From Saccharina japonica (Eukaryota; Sar; Phaeophyceae; Laminariales; Laminariaceae): a stretch of 64,000 nucleotides of DNA. Positions within the stretch are counted from its first letter, which is position 1; every line of letters starts with the position of its first letter. The position numbers and the translations under genes were made by a program. The notes below the pieces were generated by a model, which was not told where the DNA came from, ran no database searches, and saw only the letters and a list, made by a program, of their open reading frames with translations. This document shows, piece by piece, positions 21,090-34,500 of the stretch. Location of the stretch: the NCBI GenBank assembly GCA_008828725.1, contig MEHQ01003423.1:183351-247350 (forward strand), given 5' to 3'.

Positions 21090-22895
21090 GTGTAACATAG
21101 CCCCACACGGGTCTCGGCCAGCTTCCGCTGGAGCATGTCCGCTCCTTCGGCGTACAGCGCCAACTGCAACATGTGCGAGGGACGGTACACCGCTGCGTCG
21201 GCCTCGACCGACTCCCACTGTAGTATGTTCGGGTCCACCCATCTCCCACATCCACTGCAACACCTCGTGTAGCGGTGTGCCGTCCTTTTGGGTGTATTGC
21301 TGTGGATACAGGAGGTGGTAGAGTCGTGCATCCCCCACACTCCAGTGGAAGCCGTTCGGGGCCCACGTAGCAGTGTGTTGTCCTTTGGAAATATTGCAGA
21401 GGGTGCCGGAGAGTCGTGGGGCCGGATATGCTCCAGTAAAAGCAGACCGAGGCCCACGTGGTGGTGCATCATGGAACGAACCGGTCGAAGGCGTGGTCGG
21501 GGAATACCTACGCGACTGTGAGGACGAACCTCCAGCTCCCGGAGGTTGTATCGACATAGGCGAGCCAGTGCAACCACTGACCTCTCACGGGGGCAATCGT
21601 TCTTTGGGCTTCTGTGTGCAGGATTGTCCTCCGGAAGACGCTGGGGATACGTACGGCAGTGCGGGGAGAGTCAAAGTCGACACGCCGATGCGCACCACCG
21701 TCGAACAACGCTCAGTGTTTGGTGCACCATGAGATAGACACTTCTCCTGACACCGGAATGAGCCAGCGGCTGATGGCCGTTGATCGTGCTCTGACAGTGG
21801 CTACGATCAACGGGGCCTCGCCCTCCGGAATTGCCCCCCCACCGTCCCGGATCGATGTCACGTATTTTGGTATTCCTGTTGGTGGGCAAGCCCGGGCATT
21901 GGCAAGGTTTTCAAAACGATGTCGACCATAAGACTCGTCTTCATCGTGACTATTTGGGAGGATACCTCGTGGGGGGCTGTCGCTTCTGCGCCTTCTGCAT
22001 GAAAAAAGGCTTGTGAGGGAAGGTGTGAGAGCTCTGCAGGTACCTCCCGGTGGGTTTGTGGGAATGTACCACTATAATTATTTTGGAAGTTTGAAATGTT
22101 GACGTAAACCGTCCCATGCATAACCTTTGCGCCAGGCGACTGCATTCTGGTTGGGGTGGCTAGGATTATTATAGTGGTCCTCGTCGTTCTGCTATACAGC
22201 CAAGATATTAATCGAGCTCGCGTCGGAGGTACGGTGGACGGGGGGCATACTACCACGCGCTTGCGATCGCACCGGCGTCGTTCCTTGTCTGTAATTGCTG
22301 ACGGGGGAACCTCGAAGACAGCATCATGGGCCTCGCTATGGCGTTTTTGTACCTGCTGGGGTTCATGCTGATCCGTACCTGACATCCCTCTAAAGCCCTC
22401 CAACACACCAGCACAGGTCGCCCAGGCGCTTCCCAACCTTTGTGGCATATCGCGGGGTGTGTGGGCGGCGGCAACGTGGTTTATCCACGACCAAGCATGG
22501 CATCACATTCTTGGAGTCTGTTTGGCAAGTGCTGCTATATGTTCTCGGCGGGGCGGGTTTTGCGGTACTATGGACCAGCAAATGAGTGGAGTGGCTGCAA
22601 ACGCGGGCGCAGTAGCTTGGTAGGCTGGTGGTGGCCGGGTTGGATCTGCAGTAGAACGGCCGTCCCCGGAAGGAGAATCGGCGGAACTAGGGTAGGACGG
22701 CCTATTCAACGACACTATCTGGTACTCCAGAGCACCGGCGGCGTGGTTTGCAGGCACGACCACGTTGGATAGCCATTGAAAAATTCCACCAATGGCTAGC
22801 GACGGGCAACGCTGGCAGAATGGTGGAGGGACAGCCGCGAGCGAGGATTGGCGGGGACATGTGGGAGGAGGGTGGGGTATATAAATGCATCCGAA
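21090..22895. repeat. Old tandem duplication, copy 2
   Basis: Second copy of the 18590-20660 unit, beginning with inverted 90-bp repeats (about 21110-21260) and then direct ones (about 21330-21470). It ends just after the TATAAATGCAT word at 22880-22890, matching TATATGCAT at about 20635-20645 in copy 1. Confidence 0.8.
22138..22371 (+). pseudogene. Possible membrane-helix exon, copy 2
   Basis: After acceptor-like TTTGCGCCAG the frame reads DCILVGVARIII then VVLVVLLYSQDINR and stays open to 22371. It is the counterpart of 19943-20041. A second hydrophobic stretch (GLAMAFLYLLGFMLIRT) lies in a different frame near 22330-22380, which suggests frameshifts since duplication. Confidence 0.35.
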
Positions 22896-23064
22896 AACTC
22901 TAAAACCTTTCGAGGCCCAGGTGAGCAACGGAAACATTGAAAAGCACCAGGCACGGTATTATCAGCCGCATGTTGGGGGCACGCAGCAGTGCGAATGTCG
23001 TCACGATGCGCGCGCGGTTTGTACAACCCATTGCATTGTGGTTCGAACCATGACACATTTGAGG

Positions 23065-23225
23065 GGTTGCGCTGTTGCGCCAGCGCAACATTTCCCTCGA
23101 AATCAATCCGTCATATATATGCGCAACACGCGCCGAAGGTGTGTTGCAACTTTCCGCAACACGTATTTTCCACTGCTCAACACGTTCCACCGCAAGCGCA
23201 ACAAATGTTGTTGCGGAGCCTTTTG
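23065..23225. mobile_element. Decayed hAT-like MITE fragment
   Basis: The block GTTGCGCTGTTGCGCCAGCG followed by CAACATTT matches the subterminal part of the intact MITE at 40178-40617. Further GCGCAACA words follow to about 23215. Terminal repeats are not visible. Confidence 0.6.
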
Positions 23226-23493
23226 CACCGAAGCCGATGTTTTGTTTGTTGCTTACAACAGTATAGACCCACGAATAAAAAATAACCTACGATTAAGAAC
23301 GTAAGGCTCACTTTATGGAGGGCGGTAGAAAACAAGGGTTAAGAAATCGTGCTCAGCGGCGAGCGATACACCAAATCCTATACAATAACGTATATACTCA
23401 AGGATATTCAAGGATAGTTTCACAAGGTTACAAGGCTTGCTCAGATTCCTCGTGCGTACGAGGGGTTTCTTGCTGGCGGGGCCATACTGTCGT

Positions 23494-23528
23494 AATGTTT
23501 TTTCGCCATATACAGGCGAAAAAACATT
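23494..23528. other. Perfect hairpin, 14-bp stem
   Basis: AATGTTTTTTCGCC is followed after a 7-base loop by its exact complement GGCGAAAAAACATT. No gene end lies next to it, so a terminator role is unsupported. Confidence 0.9.
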
Positions 23529-25572
23529 CAAGGCTGTTTTCGTCCAAAATTGCATATTTCAAGGGTTTTCCCCGGCGTATTATAACGTAGGTATCGCTAA
23601 ATACGCTGTTTTCGCCTAAAAATGCTTGTTCGAAGGGTTTTCGACGGCGTATTTCAAGGTATTCATCGCAAGCATTTGCCTCCGGCGGTGCGCAACACGC
23701 GCCGCCGGCCTAAATGCGCCCTGGTTCGGACGCATGTCCTAACCTATACTCAGCAACCCGGGCTACTTGATAAGGTCGGCCCTGTAGTAAGTCACTCGTT
23801 CCCGTCGAAGTCCCAAAAGTGTAGATGGCATGGCGTTTTGGTTGGATGGGGCCTGCTGGCGTGACGTCCCGGGGTTCTAAAAAAATCGCCCTCAGATCTC
23901 CGCCTCAGATTTATTTTACTACGTAGTGGTCTGGGATTTATTGCCGACGTGAAACTTACGTAAGAGATAAACTCTCAAGTAGGAATAGGAGTAAGAAGGA
24001 TTCAATACAACTTAAGCCCTCGAAACGAAGCAAAGTGAAGTAAATGCATTTTTCATTCGTTCACACATACATGCATACACTGGCTGTCGATACGGGCGTT
24101 AAGCATTTTGGGAAGTCAAGCCTGGTGGATGATTAATGTAACTGGTATTTTTGGTTGGACACAGAACTGTGACTTGAAAAAAGGTTTTGACAAAAAAAAA
24201 TGGCTTAAATTCCGTCACCGAGACCCCCCAGTGACTACGGGGTTTCTTGCACGGATGGATGGTTTGCAGTTTAGAGTATGTACGGAAAAGTGTAACACTG
24301 TTGTAAAGCAAAGATACGGGTTGCCCTGTTGTTCCCCAGCGTACTGTTCAATTTTGACGGTTGCGGAGTACGTGCGGAAGATTGTAGAATACTGAGCGCA
24401 CCAAAAAATGACGAAACCAGGCAAATACTGACGATTACAGCATGTCATATCATATGTAGAAACGGCATAACCCGCTCTGCTGCTTGGGTACATATTACAC
24501 GTTATCATTTTAGACCGAGAACCTGAAACGCAATAAGTAAATGCAAGGGAACGCACGACACGTGCTGGTACGGCTGCGCGTTCACACATTATTATGATAA
24601 GGACGCGGGCGTCATTTTTTTGGTTGTTGCCATGTATGATACCTGGTTCCCACAACGTTAATATACCGAACTCCTTTCGGCTGACTAGCCTAGCGATCTA
24701 ACCCCTGCCCGTGCATACACTTTGTGCTGGCTCGTGAAAAAACGCCAGTTACATACCTACTATGAATACTATATCCTGCCGACAGACGGAGTCTGCAGCA
24801 AAAACCTATGACAGATACACCGCCGAAACAGCACTCCAAATACTCGAGGTACAGTAAGTCCTACATTATGTGGTGTATATTATTGGGACAACAAGCTCTG
24901 GCGCGCAACTTCTACTCAATACTTGCGGCTAATCGTACCTCCCTACGTATCGATTCCCAATCAACCGGTCTACTTGTTACACTGGTATTTCGTATATATT
25001 TACTGAGAACCGCCCGCAACAAGACTGTATATATTTATATGCCGCGCCGTGCCAAACCGTGTTCGACACAATCTCCCCCTTCGCAATCATGAACAACGAG
25101 CCGTTCAATACGCACAACAAAAACGCCAATTGCCCAAAATGTGTCGGCCTCCGATCACCCCCCCACGACCTTTCACAGACGACCGCATGCACGCACCGAT
25201 GCCAAAAAGAAAATATGCCCCGACTTTGTCACAACGACGTGAAAGGAGAGACAAAAAAAAACGCGGAACGATGGCCGCTTCTTACTTGAAGGCCCAGCAT
25301 GGCCTCCGGCTAACCCTTCGACACCAATTCCAAGTAGTTCGTAACCGACACATGAGTGCAGTTCTAAAGGGGCCAAGTAAGTGCCCATTACAGAAAAAAA
25401 CGAGCAAAACAATGCCTTGTTGAAAACCAGACATAAAACCACGCAAACAGAAGCAAAAATACCCTTAAAACCCAAAAAGCTTGGGCATACATATCTGGAA
25501 CCAGGTATATATTCTAGAATAATATTACGTGGTAGAAAATAAATAACATCGCTACGTCAGAATGCTACGCCG

Positions 25573-26016
25573 TTGCTGGTGGAAACGAGACACAGGGGTA
25601 CCAAAGAGCAGCCGTGCTGGCAAAATTCGTATCCTGTCCAGACGCGCACACAAAAAGCGGAATCACGCCGTGCCGCTAGAAACCCAGAATTACAGACCAA
25701 GGCCAACAAGGAAGCGACATTGAATTCAAGCCCTAGCCCCAAACCTGTACCACTTCAACGCAATGCTGCTGCGCGGGACGAATTGCGCGCGGAAAGGAAG
25801 CATCGGCTCACCGCACAACTCGCGACCATCGTTCGTCGAGCTTACTACAGCAAAATAGGAATGAACGTTGCAGCATCCGGCAGACAATTAGTTAGCCCGC
25901 TTTGTACGGCGGAATCAGTGCGTACACGAACGACCAACGGTGGATTTCAAGAGGCTCCGTCTCGTCCGGGCATGGGTGGCGGAGATCCTGGTTACGTGCA
26001 ACGTGCAGCTATATAG
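25573..26016 (+). CDS. Uncertain open reading frame, 147 codons
   Basis: One of the longer uninterrupted frames in the window. The peptide is rich in R, A, K and T (RNAAARDELRAERKHR in the middle) with no recognised motif or membrane helix. No splice-linked partner exon was found. It could equally be the long 3' untranslated region of the minus-strand ankyrin gene. Confidence 0.2.
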   Translation: MLVETRHRGTKEQPCWQNSYPVQTRTQKAESRRAARNPELQTKANKEATLNSSPSPKPVPLQRNAAARDELRAERKHRLTAQLATIVRRAYYSKIGMNVAASGRQLVSPLCTAESVRTRTTNGGFQEAPSRPGMGGGDPGYVQRAAI

Positions 26017-26674
26017 TGGCCGAGAGCCAAAAAGCTTGGAAAAAAACAGAGATCCCCGCTTATATCTAAAGACGCGACACAACGAACCTAGCCTCGGCTG
26101 GTAGAAACACAACACTACGCTAACACAGGAAAAACAAACATAACAATAACAACAGACGACCGACTACATCAACGTTTCTGCCAACGGAAACCCGATACGC
26201 GTGCACCACAAGCAACAGGTGTTATCACAAGTTTTCCTAGGGGGCAGGGCATACACAAGACCTACCGAGCGACGAACCGAACGCATATCGCGATGGCTCC
26301 GTTCCAGCACTGACCGGTGCTCCAACCACGTCTGGTTCCTGCTGCCCCGTCATCACTTGGTGGCCCGTGGCGCCCTCGGGACCCCCTCAAGCTAGACACG
26401 GCATATCACTCGACAAGGACAACGGAGAATTCGGCCACGCTCGGCCAAGCAACCCAAAAACCACTCCCATCCCCTTCTCCTCGAGAACGGAGCCTACAGT
26501 AGTTTTGTTCAATCTCCAACTCGAGGGCGGGCAGAGACACTGAGAGATAAACATTCCCGGCACCTCTGTACAAAACGACACGCTTCAAAACAAGCGCTCC
26601 ATGGCTTGGCCAGCCAGCACCTCCAGAGCTCCATCACGAAGAGCAGAAACAAACGCCGACTTGTTCGACGTTCA

Positions 26675-26696
26675 CCCCCCCCCCCCCCCCCCCCCT
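26675..26696. repeat. Poly-C run
   Basis: A pure C homopolymer in otherwise mixed sequence; its length is likely unreliable. Confidence 0.9.
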
Positions 26697-26944
26697 CCGC
26701 GCTTTCGTGGAGCTCCTCTGGATGGTTATCTCCTGACAACTCCCGCCGGGGCATATAGCATGCCCCCTTCCCCCCCGTCCAAAGCCCATGGCAGGTGGAG
26801 TACGACGGACCGACACCCATTCCGCCGCGCTTCTACCGTACCTTGTTCACAAACGATCGGTCCTCAAGAACCTTGATTTGGGGGCGCGGGGGCGGGGCGA
26901 AGGCGGAAGGTTTGGTGGGGAAGGGAAAGAGTCGAATGTCTGCT

Positions 26945-27148
26945 TCAAATGAAGGCGATGGATTGTAACGAGCATGGTTTGACAACGTCTGCGGCCAAGT
27001 TGTTGAGGAGCCACGCACACAGCGCACCAAAAGTACCACTGGAAGCGGCGACCAACGCCTTCCAGAGCGCGACCCACAGTGTATCGATAACTAACTCCTT
27101 AGACGTATCCGAAGCTATGCTGGCCGTTGGGGGCAAACTCCGGCGCAA
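26945..27148 (-). CDS. Possible distal exon of the ankyrin gene (weak)
   Basis: The minus frame reads ASDTSKELVIDTLWVALWKA then LVAASSGTFGALCAW and ends with a stop, and looks protein-like. It lies 0.9 kb beyond the last firm exon of the ankyrin gene. No acceptor gives the required phase 0, and the opposite strand is also open, so this is only a candidate. Confidence 0.25.
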   Translation of the reverse strand: MRRSLPPTASIASDTSKELVIDTLWVALWKALVAASSGTFGALCAWLLNNLAADVVKPCSLQSIAFI

Positions 27149-27396
27149 TACACATCGACCCCGTGTACTTAGGCAACCTCCCGGAACGTTTTAAAGTTAA
27201 AATTCATGGACAAGTTAAAGTGGCCACGACGTTCATCCAACCCCAGGTCCTCGCATTTCCCAGAAACAGCGTCACGCCATAGAGGACGCCACGACAGCAA
27301 GCCTTCGCGTTGAGGCAACAGGTACCCGGTACGCAAACGGAGGTAAGAGATACAACCCACGTGCAACGAAAAGGCGGAGTCATAAGGCGGCCCTGC

Positions 27397-27735
27397 GTCT
27401 ACTCAAGTTGGGCTTCAACTATTATTGGCTCCAATTGTACCTCTAGATGGCCCAAGCTGTACCTACAAAGAGCTTCGCTCTCGCGTACGAAAGCTTCTCC
27501 TAGCCAACAGCCTACCTTTTGGGTTCCTTACTGAGTGTGCGGTACCTGGAACAACACACACTTCCCCCGCTTAAGGTGGTTTCGCAAAAGGATCAAGTTT
27601 TTTTGTTGTTAGCTCGGGTCACCTGGTCCCAACGGCTAAAAGGCTGTATTTCAACTTTGCCAGAAAAGGTTTCAAATGGAGCCATTTATAGGTGCAGTTG
27701 AAACCAAAAATAGGCGAAGCCTAACTTGAGTAGAC
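27397..27735. mobile_element. MITE-like element with about 50-bp terminal inverted repeats
   Basis: The left end GTCTACTCAAGTTGGGCTTC is mirrored by AACTTGAGTAGAC at the right end. The similarity continues about 50 bp inward (TATTATTGG, CCAATTGTACCTCTAGATGG versus its mirror). The total is 339 bp with no coding capacity. No clear target-site duplication is visible. Confidence 0.7.
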
Positions 27736-28015
27736 ACCAAGAGGTGTACCTGGAACCGTTCAGCCAACAACAGCAACAGGTACGACCTAGGGCTGGCCAA
27801 TCAGAGGGAGGGCCAGGAAGCTTTTTCCCGAGTGCAATATGTAGTGTACCCATAGATGGACCTAAAGCCACAGGCGTGTACCATTTTTTGGCTTTCGCCA
27901 AAACCAAAGCCACGACGACTTCGCTCGCGTAGCGCGCGAGACCAAACCACTCACCGACAGTGCGGTGGACCCATAGCACAAACCAAACGCGCTATCCCAA
28001 ACGTAACCTACTCAC

Positions 28016-28591
28016 CGGCAGAGCCGACGCAGCCCCAGTAGACGCGTCCAGCGCTCCGCCCGCGTGTCCCTTCAGAAGCGCGATCTCCTTCATCATCTCC
28101 GTCATAAGACGACTCTGAATCTCTAGTTGCTCCCTGAGCTGCATCTCTCCCATCCGGGCGATGTCCTCTTTGCCCTCCGCACCCCCGCCCCCGCCCCCAC
28201 CTCCTGCCGCGTCCCCGCCTGTGCCAGGCGGTTTTACCAAGCACGCCATGCCATTCGCAACAGCCGCGGCTCTCGCCTCCCCGCCGCCGCCGCCAACTTC
28301 CTCCGACTTCTGCCGCTTACCGGGTGGTAGCTCGATCGGCAGTTCACCGTCAGGCGAAGTCCGCTCGGCCGATCGCTTCGCCGCCGCCGACTCCTCCTCA
28401 TTTCGATCATGCTTGGAGTCCTCAGCAGTGGCAGAGCCCGCGGAGTCGGCGGAGTCGTCACCGTCTCCTCCGGAGGTCGCGCCAGCACCGGGAGGCCCAA
28501 CGGAGTTGCTGAAGATCTCCTCGTAGCTGGAGGTGTCGTTCGCCGTGTCGTTCAGATCGCTCCGCAGACGTTTCACGTCTTTGCGTAGGGT
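28016..28591 (-). CDS. Ankyrin gene, exon 7 (charged tail)
   Basis: 192 codons between acceptor CGCTGACACAG and donor GTGAGT, phase 0 on both sides. It starts TLRKDVKRLRSDLND, then an acidic Gly/Ser/Asp-rich stretch, a basic PPGKRQKSEE patch that could be a nuclear-localisation signal, a glycine run, and near the end MQLREQLEIQSRLMTEMMKE, a predicted coiled coil. No catalytic motif is seen. Confidence 0.7.
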
Positions 28592-31500
28592 CTGTGTCAG
28601 CGAAGTTCATGCGCGCGGAATGGGAGGGGTTAGGGGTCGCGGGTTTGAGACGGGTAGGGGTGGGACCCGAGGGGGGGGGGGGGGGGGGGGGGGGGGGGAG
28701 GGGGGTTTTCCGCTGATCGTGCCTCCCCGGCACATCCAAGAGGGCAAAATACCGTTTTCTGCTACATGCACAACTATCACACCCTTCATGCATGGCACAT
28801 CATATACACCATTGCAGCGGCGGCAGCAGCAGCAACAACAGATGTGGGGGGGGGGGGGGGGGGGGGGGGAGCGGAGTAGGTGCCGTGTATCTTCGCCATC
28901 ACCCTGGAAGCTTCCACCAGCGTGTGTGCTGCGACCTTGGACGGCGCTACTACAACCCTTCCAAAAATCAGTTCCACGCACACACATAAACAGCGGCGGC
29001 TGCAGAACCAGACACCTTACGGGATGGTTGACGGCGGAAACAGAAACATATACCAGGTATACAACGGGAAGGGTCGGGGAATCGCGGGCAGGAGCAAAAT
29101 ATCACATGGTTTCCCGTTCCCGTCCCGCCCCGTTTTCGTCGCGACCACATTTTCCCGTCCCGACTTCTACCGCGCGTATCCTTGGAAACTCTGGGCCCGA
29201 CAGCCAACAGTCAAAATCAGCGCCCCAGAGCGCACAAAAACAGCGCCACACACACGCCACGTACCTTGACCTCCGAGTAGAGGTTGTTGTCCGGGTCATC
29301 CGGGTCCGGGACGTGCAACATCGCCCACATTTCTTGCCACGCCACGTCCTCGGAATCCGTCCAATCCGCTTCCATCACCCCCCCAGCGTTGTTTCCATCC
29401 GCCGACAGGCTCGTGTCCCACAGCGCAAACACCCCGTTTTCCGCGGCGAGAGCGGCCGAAGCCGCCGAGGCGACTGCCCTTGACGCGCTGTGAGCGTCCC
29501 CCGACTGTATCAACCCGGCGCTCTTTGTCCCACCGGAAGCGGTAGCAACAGCCAAGGCAGAAGTAGCAGCAGCAGCAGCAGAGGCAGAGGCAGCAGTGCC
29601 ACCATCAGTGGCACCGGAAGTAGGAAGCGCGAGTGTTGACGTGCCGGTGGCTGCTGGGATGGCGTCAGGGGCGATGGGCGTGTTTGGCGGGGGCAGGACG
29701 AGCATGGGGGCAGCGCGAGGCGGCTCGAGCTGCAGCCGACGGGGGGGGGACTCCAGGAGATGGAGGATCTTGTCCTTGACGCCCTGCGGAATCGGGAAGG
29801 CAGTGGCGGCGGCGGCGGCGGCGGTGGAGGCCGTAGTGGAGGCGGTAGCGGAGGGGGGAGTCAGTGGCAAACGGCAAGGCTACCCTGCGCGACACGGTGT
29901 GACGACAGCATCAACAAACACGTCTTCAAGGAGCAGCGTGAACATGAGCGAGAAAACAGCGGAGCCTTATGCAGACATACGGCTGGCGAAACAAAAGCAC
30001 GTACTTGTACGTACTAGCAAACATATGCAAGTGAGACAAAGGCGCGAGCATCAGCCCAAGTACTACTGTTGTAATAACAAAGGAATAGACCGGACTCACA
30101 CAAGAGTAACCCAAAGCAAACGAAATGCTTGTGTTTGTGAAGTTTTCCGATTTCCACGAACAACTCAACACCACGGCCATTTCTCACACGGGTACAAGAT
30201 CCTACAGCCGACCAGACCCCCTTCTTTACCTTTCGACCAACCAATTATCGAACGATATACTTTGTCGATATCAGAGGTGCTGACGATTGCGTAACGATTC
30301 AAATAAAGACACGAAACACAAAACGAACAACAACAAAAACGCTACTCGTATTCGTGCTCGTAGGCCATCTCTCGCCTGCTCGACGTCGTACAGGCCCATG
30401 TCGCACACGGCGGCAGAGGTCCTTCCCCTGACGTCCTTCGCGCCCTGGTCGGCGCCGTGACTCAAGAGCATCTCCACGATCTCCAGTTTACCGTGAAAGC
30501 TGCTGCAGTGCAGCGGGGTCCAGTTGTTGTCGCCCTGTCTCACGACAAGGCCGACGACAGAGCGCAAGGGCGAGGGGCGGGGCTTCAGAAGTGGTTGACT
30601 TTTATTTGCTGAAGCATGTTATGCTGTACGTGATGTTATTGTGCGTGTGTGTACAGTAGTTCTACTTGATATCACCACCACTACTACTACTACTAGTACC
30701 ACTACAACCACTACTACTACTACTACAACCACTACTACTACTACTACTACTGCTACAACCACTACTACTACTACTACTGCTACTACTACTACTGCTACCA
30801 TGAATATGTACGACGTACTACGATTATTCCAGAGAAACGTGTTACTCGCGGACTGCAGTCATGAATGAAGCACTTGTATACCTGCGCGTTAATCTCCGCT
30901 CCCGAATCTAGAAGGGCGGCTGCCACCGTCTTGTGCCCTTCCTTCGCAGCTCGGTGCAGCGGAGTTCGCCTCCATTTATCTCGCTGGGTGGGGGACAGAG
31001 GACATGGACGGCAATACAAACAAACAAGCAAAACAGCAAGAGAAAAGGACGAAGATGGGACAAGGAGAAGGACAAAAAGGAACGAAAACAAATGAAATGA
31101 TGAGGCACGAAAACGGGGAGTTCGATACGATGCGGATACACGAGAGGTCGAATCGATACGCTTTCGAGTGTCGATATGTCGAAACATGGAATGTAATGCA
31201 TCGAAGGCTCGATGTTGTGGTATGTCGAAGTCGACACGGTATCCAACACTAAACAGGTGAGCCCCAGCGCTTCCTTGATCCCTTCCACCACTCAACCAAG
31301 ACGAAGCAGCAGACCTTCTTGCAGAAGCAGGAGGGAGGTGTTGAGAGTTATCCTGCGATGTGCGATGCGTGGGTCGACGCGACTAATGGGCCAACAAACA
31401 GCCAGAAATAAAAAAAACGCCACGTAAGGTAAACGAACCGACGCGGTGGCTGAACGCGCTGGGGTCACTCCCCGCATGCGCGGGCATTGCGGTAAGACTA

Positions 31501-34500
31501 TGGTATTGTCATATTCGTCTGCAGTGTGATTGCGTGCGGTATCATAAGGCATACCTGGTAGTGGTTTGCCGCATGATACGTGTATTAATGTATGATACAG
31601 CAGTGATTTGCTGTATGGTTCTCGATGGTTTGCGGTATGATGTATCATACTATTAATAGTAACGTTTTGCGGTATGGTATAATGTGTCGCGGTTCATCAG
31701 TAAGGCTTGCGGTGTGATATTTGCGGTATGATGTCATATCTTGCGGTATATAATACGATGGTTCGGTATGATACTTGAGTTACGATAGAGGATGGTTCGA
31801 GGTGTTATTTCATGTCTTGCGTTACGATATTTGTGGTGCGTCGTATTTCAGGTATAATATTCCGCTGTTTAGCGGTTCATCAGTAAGGTTTGCGGTGTGA
31901 TACTTGCGGTATGATGTCATATCTTGCGGTGTATAATACGATCGTTCGGTATGATACTTGAGTTACGATAGGATGGTTTGAGGTGTTATCTCATGTCTTG
32001 CGTTACGATATTTGTGGCGCGTACGTATGTCAGGTATAATATTCCGCCCGGCGCCGACCAGCCTGAGGGGTCCCATTTCCGATCCAAAGCATCCGAACAG
32101 AGGAAACCAAGCCGAAACGACGCCGCCACCATTATAGTTCTACAGTAGTTCGCCCGCTTACCGAAACTCTATTGCGCGCTTCGTATCACCATCTGACTCG
32201 TTGGATATTTTAGATAAACTATATGTATCCGACCGCGGGTACACGAGTCGTACGGAATACAAAACATACCCAGCGTTTTGATCACCGGCCCGATGCCTAT
32301 CGCGTATCAAATTCTAAGTCACGCTCGATGCATCTTATGCCCCAGCGTCTCAACCACTGCCTATGATTCAAGTTTTTAAGAGTCCGACCGAGTAAAGCAG
32401 ACCAACGACACTCCCAACACTTCGATCGCAGCCTCGTCCCTTCTACGAGTACTAGGTCTGACCGCCGGATAGCCTCCAGCAGCAAGTACAAGAGATATCT
32501 CAACACCTCAATCACAGACTCGCTGCTTTCTGCGATTATGAAGTCTGACCGAATACAACAGCACGTACAAGAGACACATACCCCCAACCTCAACACATCA
32601 CTCAAGGGCTCGCTGCCTGTTCTACATGCTCACTCGAATATCATACTTACAGCAAAATAAACACCACCAGGCGCGGCTTTTCTTCTGGCAAAAAGCAGAT
32701 GGTCCCGAGAACGCGGAAACAATTAATAGCTACGAGGTACGTACTGCTGTAGTTTACATAACCAGCGGCAGGAGGTGGGGTAAGACAGTCACATGTTTTT
32801 TTATTTCCGTTTCTAGTTTGTTTCCCCTCCTGAGATAATATTCCACTCCTGAGTTACTGGAGCCTGTCCTGTGACCTCGGACTGCATTGCCGCGATGAGA
32901 AAATTGTGATAACAACATGTAGTTACTTGCTCTGATCGTAACTGCCTCTTTCTTTCTTCGGGGGAAGCTACGTACTGGTACAAGTTATACACAGCTGCAC
33001 CATAACATAGTATACGATATCATATGAGTAACATCACAAACCAACAAAATAGCTCTTGTCAAAACGAGCGCGGAGCATTCTCCGGCAAAGTACGTAGGGA
33101 AAAACAGCCACAACATACCGCTGTACCATTGCTAGTATGTACAAGGTTCCCCTCCGGGACGTGCCTAGGGGAGTGGCGCAAGGACAAATCGAAAATCTAC
33201 TATTAATACAAAAACATGCGATATTGTATCATACGCATAGTATCATATTGCATACTGGTAGTACATAAGTACGACGTTATGAAATATCTGCGTAGTACTA
33301 TACATAAAATCAGACGTTTAAAAAACTGTACCTGCATTTTTGAGGATAAAACATACTCGGAAATATGATGGAACCATTAATATTGACTCGACCGTTAGAG
33401 ATTTGTTAAGGATCCCGCCAAAATTGTATTAATAATAAACTAAGAAACACGTATTATATTAAAATTTGTCAATATTTTATTGTTGTGGCGCTCAAGGTCA
33501 GGATACCGCACACGCACGCACGCGTGACATATGGGACACAGCAGTTCTCGTACAACAGTAGTGGTGGGATATTATTTGCAGAAGAAGTAGAAAAGGATGC
33601 ACCGAAGAAGGGGCTGAAACTCTCGACCAAACCTGCCTACGTAAAAAAATCCACTTGGTTTTTGTTTGCTGTCTGTCTTATATATGTGGGGTCTGGGTTA
33701 TATTATACCTGGTACGCACAAATAATACAAAAAAAAACAAAAAAAAAAAATGCATAGCTATGAGGATCGAACTCAAGCCTTCACATTCAAAATCGGACAT
33801 GGTGACCATTTGACTATATGACCAAAAATGATTTGCCCAAATACCGGTACAGTATTATTTGTCGCGACTCGCGCCAGGCGCACGACACATACATCATGCA
33901 AGCACAGGCAGGCAGCAGACAGCAGCGCACAAGAGAGAGAGAGGTGTGGTGTGATTGCTGATGACGGATGTGCAAGCCCCCGATGAAGTAACCACTAACA
34001 GCTACAGCAGCAGTACCCGGCGAACCTGCCACAGGAACGCCTGCTGCTGCTTGTGCTTCTAGGCGGGGCTGTGACCTCGTTTGTGTTCGTTGCGTGTTGT
34101 CTGATGTCTCGTAGATTTCTGGGGTGAGCTTCAGTATACTCCAAGATCCTACTCGTATGATATTGGATTAAAGAGGCCATTACATTTCCGGCTATCGTGA
34201 GCGTGAGTCAGTCGCACACATCAGGACAACTGAAAGAGGTAGATGGTGGATTACGGGGCAGGCTCCGATAGACACAGCTAAGCCACAGCAGAACAGCGCA
34301 GATGGGTGTGTCGCCCACGCACGGTGTTACCTGCTGGTGTTTATTAGGCAGAGTTGTAACGTTGTGCTCTTGTAACGTTGTGCTCTCTGCACATGTTATG
34401 TTGCCTATCTGTGTCTGGGCTCTCCTGTGTGCTCATGATCAGCCCGTGAAAGCAGGGCAAACAACAGGACATTACGGTATTATTTACTGGCACGTACGTA

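Larger units (their letters stand above)
22896..25050. other. Gene-poor stretch with element fragments
   Basis: Contains a decayed hAT-like MITE fragment (23065-23225), a perfect 14-bp-stem hairpin (23494-23528) and a pair of direct repeats with TTTTCSMCGGCGTATT cores (about 23565 and 23635). No exon is recognised. Confidence 0.5.

Noticed and set aside
23494..23528. Hairpin as a transcription terminator
   Set aside because: No gene end lies nearby and eukaryotic pol II does not use such hairpins; reported only as structure.
28533..29483. 316-codon plus-strand frame
   Set aside because: It runs through two poly-G intron tracts and antisense to two splice-consistent ankyrin-gene exons.
30619..30801. 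Poly-valine and poly-threonine frames
   Set aside because: Translation of the ACT trinucleotide microsatellite.
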